DNA from: an uncultured Blautia sp.
Lineage (GTDB): Bacteria; Bacillota; Clostridia; Lachnospirales; Lachnospiraceae
Length of the DNA: 25,612 nt
NCBI GenBank assembly: GCA_900765525.1
Contig: CAAFRY010000180.1
Coordinates: 1-25,612, forward strand
Direction of reading: 5' to 3'
In this document: positions 16,008 to 23,274 of the stretch, one piece after another
Numbering within the stretch: position 1 is the stretch's first letter
Layout of the letters: each line of letters starts with the position of its first letter
The notes under the pieces: model-generated
Database searches by the model: none
Seen by the model: the letters and a program-made list of their open reading frames with translations, nothing else
What the model was told of the DNA's origin: nothing
Program-made: the position numbers and the translations under genes

Positions 16008-16162
16008 GCCGGTTACTGTTCACACAGCAGACCTACACTTGCTGTCGGGCTGCGTAAGAACATGATTCAGGTGTGAGCAGGCTCCTTTTGCGAAGCAAAA
16101 CTTAAAATGGGCCTGCGAATGTTACTGTTTACCAGATACGAGGGAACAGTAACAACGGCCGG
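16008..16162. repeat. Folded, repeat-like intergenic element upstream of the beta-galactosidase gene
   Basis: The ends carry a 10-bp inverted repeat: GTTACTGTTC (16012-16021) and GAACAGTAAC (16144-16153), flanked by CCGG on both sides. Inside are a 6-bp hairpin ACAGCA/TGCTGT (16024-16045), a nested hairpin GCAGGC/GCCTGC (16077-16116) enclosing TTTTGC-GAA-GCAAAA (16086-16100), and a second copy of GTTACTGTT at 16121-16129. That copy can form a 9-bp hairpin with the same right end. The rest of the 15909-16191 gap has only AT-rich sequence with TATACT at 15980; no convincing -35 pairs with it. It could be a small dispersed element or a folded leader. Confidence 0.55.
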
Positions 16163-16191
16163 AAATGACCTGGCAGAGAAAGGAGTCAGTG

Positions 16192-18198
16192 ATGAATAAA
16201 ACATTTAAAAGAATTTTGTATGGAGGGGATTATAATCCTAACCAATGGCCCAGAGAAATCTGGAAGGAAGATATGGAGTTTTTTAAGGACGCTGCCATTA
16301 ACAGCGCTACCATCAATGTATTTTCCTGGGCGAAAATCCAGCCTTCTGAGGAGAAATATGATTTTTCGGAATTGGACGATATAGTAGATATGCTAAGCCG
16401 GGAGGACTATGATATTGTACTGGCCACCTCAACAGGAGCTATGCCTGCCTGGATGGTAAAGCGGTATCCGGAAACAGCCAGGACGGATTATGAAGGCAGA
16501 AAGCATAAATTCGGACAGCGGCACAATGCCTGCCCAAATTCTCCGGTGTACCAGAAATATGCGGCGGCCCTGGCCGGAGAGCTGGCCAAACGCTATGGCA
16601 GCAATCCCCACATTGCCTGCTGGCATATCAATAATGAGTATGGGGGAGAATGTTACTGTGAAAATTGTGAGAAAGCTTTCCGGGTGTGGCTGCGGAAAAA
16701 ATACAAAACACTGGAGGCGCTGAATCAGGCATGGAATCTGGAGTTTTGGGGCCATACCATTTATGACTGGGATGAAATCGTACTGCCTAACGCTTTAAGC
16801 GAAGGGATTGGTACAGAAAAAACAGCTTTTGCCGGTATTTCCATTGATTATCGCCGGTTTAATTCCGACAGCCTGCTGGAAAATTTTAAAATGGAAAGAG
16901 ACGCTATCCGCCGTTATGATAAGGAAACGCCGATTACCACCAATCTTATGGGCACTTATAAAGGTCTGGATTATTTCAAATGGGCAAAGGAAATGGACAT
17001 TGTTTCCTGGGATAACTATCCCAGCTACAATACGCCCTGGAGTTATACTGCTATGTGCCATGATTTGATGCGGGGCTTAAAAAGTCAGCCTTTTATGCTG
17101 ATGGAGCAGACGCCCAGCCAGCAGAACTGGCAGCCTTATAATTCCCTGAAACGCCCCGGCCAGATGAGAGCCCAGAGTTACCAGACCATTGCTCACGGGG
17201 CAGATACCATTCAATTTTTCCAGCTCAGAAGGAGCGTGGGAGGCTGCGAGAAGTTTCACGGTGCAGTTATTGCTCATGCAGGAACAAAAGAAACCAGAGT
17301 TTTCCGGGAGGTAGGACAGCTTGGAGAAGAACTGGAGAAACTGGGAGACAAGACCTTAGGTTCTGTGAATCAGGCTCAGGTGGGAATTATTTTTGACTGG
17401 GATAATTACTGGGCTTTAGAGTATACCAGCGGACCTTCTGAGGATTTAGCCTATGTAGAACACATCCACCAGTTTTACCGGTATTTCTATGACCGGAATA
17501 TAGGGGTGGATATGATTCCCTGGGATGGAGATTTCTCCAAATATAAGGTGATAGCGGCTCCTGTGCTTTACATGGTGAAGGAAGGGATGAAAGAGGCTCT
17601 GGAGGATTTTGTGAAAAAGGGCGGTATTCTTATCACCACATATATGAGTGGCATTGTGGGTCAGTCGGATAATGTATATCTGGGAGGCTATCCCGGACCT
17701 TTACGGGAGATGGCCGGAATCTGGGTAGAAGAAATTGATGCGCTGGCTCCCCAGCAGAAAAATCAGATTGTTTTTTCTGACGGTTCTAAGGCAGAATGCG
17801 GACTCCTCTGTGATATAATTCACCTGGAAGGTGCAGAGAGCCTGGCGGACTATGGAGAGGATTTCTATCAGGGAACCCCGGCAGTGACCAGAAATTCTTT
17901 TGGAGAGGGAAGTGTTTACTATCTGGGAACCAGACTGGAAGAAAAGGGACTGGACAAGGTATTGGACAAAGTTGCCAAAGAGGGAGAAATTACCTCTGCT
18001 GTCGGGGAGGCTACTGGTCTTGAAATCACCTGCAGAAAAGGAGAGAGGGAAAGCTTTTACTTCCTCATAAATTTCCGGGAAAAAGCACAAAAAATCCCGG
18101 CCTCCTTTATCGGCGGCAGGGATTTGCTTACAGGAAAAACCATAGAGCCGGAAGAGGCCATGGAAAAATTTGAAGTGCGTATTATCCAGAAAGATTAA
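16192..18198 (+). CDS. GH42 family beta-galactosidase
   Basis: The 668-residue cytoplasmic enzyme has a full GH42 layout: catalytic barrel opening with YGGDYNPNQWP (10-20), acid/base E149 in NNEYGG, nucleophile E305 in LMEQTPSQQNWQ, a trimerisation-like domain (about 390-590) and a small beta C-terminal domain. C114, C154, C156 and C159 form the four-cysteine zinc site of a GH42 subset. It hydrolyses terminal beta-D-galactosides. There is no signal peptide, so substrates must be imported, yet no sugar transporter is adjacent. AAAGGAG lies six bases before the ATG at 16192; an ATG at 16165 is in frame but lacks a site. The end overlaps the convergent AraC gene by four bases. Confidence 0.95.
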   Translation: MNKTFKRILYGGDYNPNQWPREIWKEDMEFFKDAAINSATINVFSWAKIQPSEEKYDFSELDDIVDMLSREDYDIVLATSTGAMPAWMVKRYPETARTDYEGRKHKFGQRHNACPNSPVYQKYAAALAGELAKRYGSNPHIACWHINNEYGGECYCENCEKAFRVWLRKKYKTLEALNQAWNLEFWGHTIYDWDEIVLPNALSEGIGTEKTAFAGISIDYRRFNSDSLLENFKMERDAIRRYDKETPITTNLMGTYKGLDYFKWAKEMDIVSWDNYPSYNTPWSYTAMCHDLMRGLKSQPFMLMEQTPSQQNWQPYNSLKRPGQMRAQSYQTIAHGADTIQFFQLRRSVGGCEKFHGAVIAHAGTKETRVFREVGQLGEELEKLGDKTLGSVNQAQVGIIFDWDNYWALEYTSGPSEDLAYVEHIHQFYRYFYDRNIGVDMIPWDGDFSKYKVIAAPVLYMVKEGMKEALEDFVKKGGILITTYMSGIVGQSDNVYLGGYPGPLREMAGIWVEEIDALAPQQKNQIVFSDGSKAECGLLCDIIHLEGAESLADYGEDFYQGTPAVTRNSFGEGSVYYLGTRLEEKGLDKVLDKVAKEGEITSAVGEATGLEITCRKGERESFYFLINFREKAQKIPASFIGGRDLLTGKTIEPEEAMEKFEVRIIQKD

Positions 18199-19043
18199 GT
18201 GGAAAATTGTGCATATTTTTTAGGAGAAATCTTAGTGGCCTTGGTAAATGCCCTGAGAAAGCTGGTATAGTCATTGTACCCGCATTTGGGCCAGGTTTGG
18301 GACACACTGTAGCCTTGGGACAGCAGTTCCTTGGCATGGGAGATTCTCTTGGCAGTAATGTATTTATTGATGGTAGTTCCAGTAGATGATTTAAACAGCC
18401 GGCACAGATAAGAGGAGCTGATATAAAAACGGGAGGCAATCTGCTCTAAGTCCAGAGGCTCCTCTATGTGCTGGTTAATGTAGGATAATATATGGTCCAC
18501 CTGAGTGGCGCAGCCGGCTTCTTTGCTGTCTGCGCTATTTTTTTGAAATCTTTTGTTAAGAAATACCATCAGCTCAGTAAAGACACACTTTTCCAGTAAA
18601 TCGCTGCCATAGCCCTGAATGTCCTCCAGCCGGTGGACATAGTAGAGAAAGCGCTGCTGCTCCTCCTGGGACAGGGAAATTTTATGCTGAAATCTGGGAC
18701 TTCTGGTGTGAAAGCATAAATCCAAATCTGTTTCCCCTGTGGATAGGGATTTGAGAAAATCCGGGCAGATAGAGAAAACAATCCGCTCATGGACCTGGCT
18801 GTCAATTTGGGTCAGATGATGGCTTTCATATTGGTTGATAAAAAATACATCTCCCGGTAGAATCTGATAAAAACTGTTGTCAATCAGAAACTGTTTTCCC
18901 CCGGAAATAGAAAAATACATTTCATAGCAGTCATGGATATGCATGTCCATAGGTTTTTCATCGCTGTAGAGGTGGGCGTAGGCAAAGGCCCCGGTTCTCA
19001 TACAGGCGTCCATGGATTCCCTGCAGGAAATACAAGGCTTCAT
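18195..19043 (-). CDS. AraC family regulator with cupin sensing domain
   Basis: The protein has 282 residues from the ATG at 19043, which has AGGAG 11 bases upstream; an in-frame ATG at 19064 adds seven residues but has no site. The N-terminal half is a cupin-type fold (MHIHDCYEMYFSISGGKQFLIDNSFYQILPGDVFFINQYESHH). The C-terminal part has two helix-turn-helix motifs (LDLEQIASRFYISSSYLCRLFKSSTG and YSVSQTWPKCGYNDYTSFLRAFTKATKISPKKY). W in SQTWPKCGY replaces the more usual Ala/Val of the second HTH, a mild oddity. It is divergent from the zinc dehydrogenase gene, its most likely target, and its 3' end overlaps GH42. Confidence 0.9.
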   Translation of the reverse strand: MKPCISCRESMDACMRTGAFAYAHLYSDEKPMDMHIHDCYEMYFSISGGKQFLIDNSFYQILPGDVFFINQYESHHLTQIDSQVHERIVFSICPDFLKSLSTGETDLDLCFHTRSPRFQHKISLSQEEQQRFLYYVHRLEDIQGYGSDLLEKCVFTELMVFLNKRFQKNSADSKEAGCATQVDHILSYINQHIEEPLDLEQIASRFYISSSYLCRLFKSSTGTTINKYITAKRISHAKELLSQGYSVSQTWPKCGYNDYTSFLRAFTKATKISPKKYAQFST

Positions 19044-19173
19044 AAGCAGTAATTCTCCTATCATTCGCTTTTTTGAAAAATGGCCGGTTATTTATGTTTA
19101 TGGCAGGTTCCAAAATCAAAAATTCAATTGCAGGCCTGCCTGCCTGATTTTTCTGACTTTTCACTCTGGTATC

Positions 19174-19202
19174 ATTATATAGACGGTGCATAAAAAAAGC
19201 AA
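19174..19202 (-). promoter_or_regulatory. Putative promoter of the second AraC gene
   Basis: On the reverse strand TTGCTT (19202-19197), a 17-base spacer and TATAAT (19179-19174). The -10 is perfect and the -35 is weak, as is common for activator genes. Confidence 0.5.
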
Positions 19203-19211
19203 GAAATCCTC

Positions 19212-19283
19212 TTATCAATCCGGAAAAATTCCCTTATAATGACCTTATCATCTTTGAACAAGGACACACGTCTCAAGGACACA
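19212..19283 (+). promoter_or_regulatory. Putative dehydrogenase promoter with downstream direct repeats
   Basis: TTATCA (19212-19217), a 17-base spacer and TATAAT (19235-19240) precede the dehydrogenase start by about 114 bases. Two copies of AAGGACACA (19260-19268 and 19275-19283) lie just downstream, 15 bases apart. AraC proteins often bind direct repeats, so these are candidate sites for the divergent regulator, though their position past the start site would suit repression better. Confidence 0.45.
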
Positions 19284-19353
19284 ATATGTAATCTTTTCGG
19301 CCGTGTGTACCCTTGTCCGGAAATACAAGGTATTGCGTAAGGAGGACATGCAT

Positions 19354-20433
19354 ATGGCAGTGACAATGATTCCCAAAAGCATGATGGGAGCTGTTTTGCC
19401 GGGAGACAGCAGCGTGGAGATGAAAGAATTTCAGATTCCCAAGCCGGGAAAAGGAGAGGTACTGATAAAGACTAAGGCCACCACTATCTGCGGCAGTGAC
19501 ATCCGCTGTATTTACCGTGCCCACACCGGAAAAGGGGCGGAAGGCTATATTCCGGGTATGGTAGCGGGCCATGAACCCTGCGGTGTGATTGTGGAGGAGG
19601 GCGAAGGCCTTCGCAGATTCAAAAAGGGAGACAGAGTTATTGTATACCACATTTCCGGCTGCGGAGTCTGCTATGATTGCCGCCGGGGATATTACATTTC
19701 CTGTAAAAGCAAGTACCGCCGGGCCTACGGTTGGCAGAGAAACGGGGGAATGGCCCCTTATATTCTGGCAGAGGAGAAGGATTTAATCCTGCTTCCCCGG
19801 GAGCTGACTTATAAGGACGGAGCTCAGGTGGCCTGCGGATTTGGAACGGTGTATGAGGCTATAGAAAAGATTGGGATTTCCGGAAATCATGCAGTTCTTG
19901 TCACAGGTCTGGGGCCGGTGGGACTGGCGGCGCTGATGTTGGCGAAGGCCATGGGAGCCAACTGTCTCATTGGAGTGGAAATGAATGATTACCGTATAAA
20001 CCTGGCAAAAAAACTAGGTCTGGCAGACCATGTATTTAAACCCGGGGAAGATACCCTGGAGAAAATTCTGGAGGTTACGGGAGGAAAAGGCGCAGAGCGG
20101 GCCATAGACTGCAGTGCCAGTGACGCCGGAAGACGGCTTGCCATCCAGGGTACCAGAGAATGGGGAAAAATTGCTTTTGTGGGAGAAGGAGGAACCTGTA
20201 CCTTTACTCCCAGCCCGGATATTATGCACGGACAGAAAACCATTTACGGTTCCTGGGTTACCAGCCTGTGGAAAATGGAGGAGCTGGTGGAACGCCTGGT
20301 CAGATGGAAACTCCATCCTGAAGATTTGATAACCCATGAGTATCCTCTGGAGAAAGCAGGAGAGGCCTACCGGCTAATGGCCAAGGGAGAATGCGGCAAG
20401 GTGGCTGTGGTTTTTGGAAATCAGGATGAGTAG
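19354..20433 (+). CDS. Zinc-dependent alcohol/polyol dehydrogenase (MDR family)
   Basis: A 359-residue medium-chain dehydrogenase. Catalytic zinc ligands are C46 (TICGSD), H73 and E74 (AGHEPCG); structural zinc ligands are C103, C106, C109 and C117. The NAD(P)-binding motif is GLGPVG (185-190), followed by an acidic E before MNDYR that favours NAD. The family includes sorbitol, threonine and other secondary-alcohol dehydrogenases; the substrate is not resolvable. The ATG at 19354 has GGAGG eight bases upstream; an ATG at 19348 is too close to that site. The divergent AraC gene is the likely regulator, suggesting inducible use of a sugar alcohol or similar compound. Confidence 0.9.
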   Translation: MAVTMIPKSMMGAVLPGDSSVEMKEFQIPKPGKGEVLIKTKATTICGSDIRCIYRAHTGKGAEGYIPGMVAGHEPCGVIVEEGEGLRRFKKGDRVIVYHISGCGVCYDCRRGYYISCKSKYRRAYGWQRNGGMAPYILAEEKDLILLPRELTYKDGAQVACGFGTVYEAIEKIGISGNHAVLVTGLGPVGLAALMLAKAMGANCLIGVEMNDYRINLAKKLGLADHVFKPGEDTLEKILEVTGGKGAERAIDCSASDAGRRLAIQGTREWGKIAFVGEGGTCTFTPSPDIMHGQKTIYGSWVTSLWKMEELVERLVRWKLHPEDLITHEYPLEKAGEAYRLMAKGECGKVAVVFGNQDE

Positions 20434-20458
20434 AGTTAAGGAGTTTTAAATCCTGTGG

Positions 20459-20512
20459 TTGGGGCCCTGGTTCACAATGCAGGCTCTGTACTGGTAATTG
20501 TGAATTCAGCCC
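20459..20512. repeat. Inverted repeat after the dehydrogenase gene
   Basis: TTCACAAT (20471-20478) and ATTGTGAA (20497-20504) pair perfectly around an 18-base loop, and GGGC/GCCC lies further out with imperfect pairing. No T-run follows, so it is not a clear terminator. It may be an mRNA 3' end or a protein site. Confidence 0.4.
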
Positions 20513-20537
20513 TGCTTCTCACCTGGAGAAATCCCAC

Positions 20538-20566
20538 TTGTTTAGTTTAAAAAAATTTAGTATAAT
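20538..20566 (+). promoter_or_regulatory. Promoter of the DUF6198/ABC exporter operon
   Basis: TTGTTT (20538-20543), a 17-base AT-rich spacer and TATAAT (20561-20566). Transcription from about 20573 would give a leader of roughly 170 bases before the ATG at 20744. Confidence 0.65.
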
Positions 20567-20572
20567 GAAGCG

Positions 20573-20743
20573 GAGGTGCGTAAAATATATAACGGCCTCC
20601 CTTTTCTTGTTCTATAGGAAATTTTCTGCTAACCAGCCTTTCAAAACTGCTTTTGGTCAGGCGGTTCTGCAGTATTTGATTGGTGTATTTGTGCCGTTAT
20701 GCCGAAGGCAAAAGCATTTGTACACTGGGAAAGAAGGATACAC
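20573..20743 (+). other. Long, potentially structured mRNA leader
   Basis: ATAACGGC (20589-20596) is perfectly complementary to GCCGTTAT (20693-20700), enclosing about 96 bases that include a CTGC/GCAG hairpin. A TGCC-GAA-GGCA hairpin follows directly and partly overlaps the closing helix. No leader peptide with a ribosome binding site was found. It does not match a riboswitch class I can recognise by eye. Confidence 0.4.
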
Positions 20744-21478
20744 ATGAAAAAAGCAACTTTATACAGGGGGCTGTTTTACATTCTGGGTCTTCTGGTGTTG
20801 GCCCTGGGGCTGACCCTGAACACGAAAACAGGTTTGGGAGTTTCTCCTATTATTTCAGTGGCCTACAGTACCTCTGAAATTTTTCACCAAAATTTTGGTG
20901 ATATGACGCTGGCTTTATATACTCTTTTCGTGGCAGTGGAAATGATTCTCCACCTGATAAGAGAAAAAAGAAGAAAGAAAAAAGCACCAAAAGCTTTAAT
21001 CCATGCAGGAAAGCGCAATCTAAAGCTGGTACTACTGATGGATTTTCTCCAGATTCCCCTGAGCCTTATTTTTACCAGATTTCTGAACTTGTTCCTGGCC
21101 TTTCTGCCGGATTTGTATTCCGGTGAAAAGAGCAGTCCAAAGGAAATGACAGTCCGCATATTGTTTCTGCTGCTGGCCATTATCCTTACCGGAATCGGAG
21201 CAGCCATGTCTCTGAATATGCGGGTAATTCCCAATCCGGGAGACGGAATCGTACAGGCTATTGCTGATTGTATCCACAAAAGCGTGGGATTTACCAAAAA
21301 TTGTGTGGACTTGACAAGTATTGCCATTACCTCTGCGTTGAGTCTGAGTCTTACCGGACATTTGGTGGGAATCGGCCTGGGAACGGTCCTGGCTATGATT
21401 GGCGTAGGACGGATAATCGCTTTGTTTAATCACTTTTTCTATGAGAAGATGAGAGTGCTTTCCGGGGTAGAGGTATAG
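20744..21478 (+). CDS. YczE/DUF6198-type integral membrane protein
   Basis: The 244-residue protein has about five hydrophobic helices. The opening RGLFYILGLLVLALGLTLNTKTGLGVSPI and the later SLNMRVIPNPGDGIVQAIAD (PNPGDG at 163-168) with FTKNCVD are the family signature. A basic loop (RREKRRKKK-like, 72-80) is cytoplasmic. The family is related to YitT/YczE proteins and has no settled function; transport is suspected. The ATG at 20744 has AGAAGG six bases upstream; an ATG at 20699 in frame lacks a site. It is 50 bases ahead of the ABC exporter genes and probably shares their transcript. Confidence 0.82.
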   Translation: MKKATLYRGLFYILGLLVLALGLTLNTKTGLGVSPIISVAYSTSEIFHQNFGDMTLALYTLFVAVEMILHLIREKRRKKKAPKALIHAGKRNLKLVLLMDFLQIPLSLIFTRFLNLFLAFLPDLYSGEKSSPKEMTVRILFLLLAIILTGIGAAMSLNMRVIPNPGDGIVQAIADCIHKSVGFTKNCVDLTSIAITSALSLSLTGHLVGIGLGTVLAMIGVGRIIALFNHFFYEKMRVLSGVEV

Positions 21479-21528
21479 ACTGCAGTGTTTGCGAAGAAAA
21501 ATTCCAGGAAGGAAAAGAGGGAAAAAGA

Positions 21529-23274
21529 ATGAAATACTTAGGAGTTTATTGGAAAAAGTATAAGAGGGACAGTATTTTGGCCCCTTTATTTAAAATGCTG
21601 GAGGCAGGCTTTGACCTTTTAGTGCCCATTGTGGTGGCCCGTATTATCAATGTAGGCATTGTCAACCAGGACAAAGGCTATATTTTAGGCTGCTGCGGTC
21701 TGCTGGTGCTTATGGCTGTAGTGGGAACCTGCTGCAGCTTTACGGCTCAGTATTTTGCCGCCAGGGCAGCTATAGGCAGCACTGCAGGGCTTCGGCACAT
21801 GCTTTTTGCCCATATACAGAAGCTGGGCTTTTCAGAGATTGACACCATTGGTTCCAGCACTCTGATTACCAGAATGACCAGCGATATTAACCAGGTGCAA
21901 AACGGGCTGAATCTGTTTTTGCGGCTGTTTTTGAGAAGCCCGTTTATTGTATTCGGGGCCATGGTCATGGCCTTTACCATTGACTGGCAGCTGGCTCTGA
22001 TTTTTGTAGTGGCTATTCCGGTGCTTTCCGTAATTGTATTTGGCATTATGCGGATTACCTCTCCCCTGTATAAAAAAGTTCAGGGAAAGCTGGACAGGGT
22101 GACAAAAGGTGCCAGAGAAAATCTCTCCGGAGTTCGTGTCATCCGGGCCTTTGGAAGGGAAGAGGAGGAAATTCGGGATTTTTCTCAGGATAATGCAGGG
22201 CTGGTAGGGATGCAGCTTTTCGTGGGAAGAATTTCCGCTCTTATGAATCCCCTGACCTATGCAGTGGTGAATCTGGGAATCATTGCTGTTTTGTATGCTG
22301 GCTCCCGGACTGTAAATGCAGGGGGGCTTATGAGCGGGGATATTATTGCCCTGGTGAATTATATGAGCCAGATTCTGGTAGAGCTGGTGAAACTGGCAAA
22401 CCTGATTGTTTCCATCAGTCGGGCTTTGGCCAGCTTAAGCAGAGTAGAACAGGTTCTGGATACCAAGACTGCCATGGAGTTTCCTTCCGGGAAGAGGGCA
22501 GAAGAGGAGAAAGCAGCTAAAGAGACAGATATTGCAGTGCAGTTTGAACAGGTAGGCCTTACCTATCCACAGTCAGGAGAGGAGAGTCTTTCCGATATAA
22601 GCTTTACGGTGAAACGGGGACAGACCGTGGGTATTATAGGTGGTACAGGCAGTGGAAAAACCAGTCTGGTACATCTGATTCCCAGGTTTTATGACGCTAC
22701 CAGAGGACAAGTATTTTTGCTGGGACGGCCGGTGCAGGAGTGGGAGAAAGACAGTCTGAGAAAATCTGTGGCCGTAGTTATGCAGAGAGTCCAGCTTTTT
22801 GCGGGAACTATCCGCTCCAACCTGCTGTGGGGCAATGAGGACGCCTCAGAGGAGGATATGTGGAATGCCCTGGAAATGGCCCAGGCCCGGGATTTTGTGA
22901 AAGAGAAGGCTCAGGGGTTGGATGAGCCTGTGGAGCAGGGGGGAAGGAATTTTTCCGGAGGACAGAGACAGAGGCTTACCATTGCAAGAGCCATTATACG
23001 CAAACCGGAAATTTTGATTCTGGACGACAGCTCCAGCGCTTTGGACTATGCCACAGACGCTGCTCTTCGGAAGGCTCTGGCCGCCTTATCTCCCAGGACT
23101 ACAGTTTTTTATGTTTCTCAAAGAACAGCCAGCATCCAGCATGCAGATGTGATTTTAGTTTTGGATGACGGAAGGATTGTAGGAAAGGGTAATCACCAGG
23201 AGCTGCTGGAAACCTGTGAAATCTACCGGGAAATTTATGACAGCCAGTTTCAGAAGGGAGGCGGGGACAGATGA
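21529..23274 (+). CDS. ABC exporter half, subunit with the degenerate ATP site
   Basis: The 581-residue protein has a six-helix exporter membrane domain (about 15-300) fused to an ATPase domain (about 335-575). Walker A is GGTGSGKTS (371-379) and the signature is the canonical FSGGQ (475-479). The Walker B segment ILILDD ends in D500 where catalysis needs Glu, and the switch His is replaced by Q531 (VSQR). This is the pattern of the non-catalytic partner in heterodimeric exporters such as TM287/288, BmrC/D or LmrC/D. Its stop overlaps the start of the second subunit (ATGA at 23271), consistent with 1:1 translation. Likely cargo is drugs or hydrophobic compounds, not determinable here. Confidence 0.93.
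   Translation: MKYLGVYWKKYKRDSILAPLFKMLEAGFDLLVPIVVARIINVGIVNQDKGYILGCCGLLVLMAVVGTCCSFTAQYFAARAAIGSTAGLRHMLFAHIQKLGFSEIDTIGSSTLITRMTSDINQVQNGLNLFLRLFLRSPFIVFGAMVMAFTIDWQLALIFVVAIPVLSVIVFGIMRITSPLYKKVQGKLDRVTKGARENLSGVRVIRAFGREEEEIRDFSQDNAGLVGMQLFVGRISALMNPLTYAVVNLGIIAVLYAGSRTVNAGGLMSGDIIALVNYMSQILVELVKLANLIVSISRALASLSRVEQVLDTKTAMEFPSGKRAEEEKAAKETDIAVQFEQVGLTYPQSGEESLSDISFTVKRGQTVGIIGGTGSGKTSLVHLIPRFYDATRGQVFLLGRPVQEWEKDSLRKSVAVVMQRVQLFAGTIRSNLLWGNEDASEEDMWNALEMAQARDFVKEKAQGLDEPVEQGGRNFSGGQRQRLTIARAIIRKPEILILDDSSSALDYATDAALRKALAALSPRTTVFYVSQRTASIQHADVILVLDDGRIVGKGNHQELLETCEIYREIYDSQFQKGGGDR

Noticed and set aside
20538..20747. Open frame of 69 codons upstream of the DUF6198 gene
   Set aside because: It begins at the -35 box of the predicted promoter, so its start would not be transcribed; no ribosome binding site.
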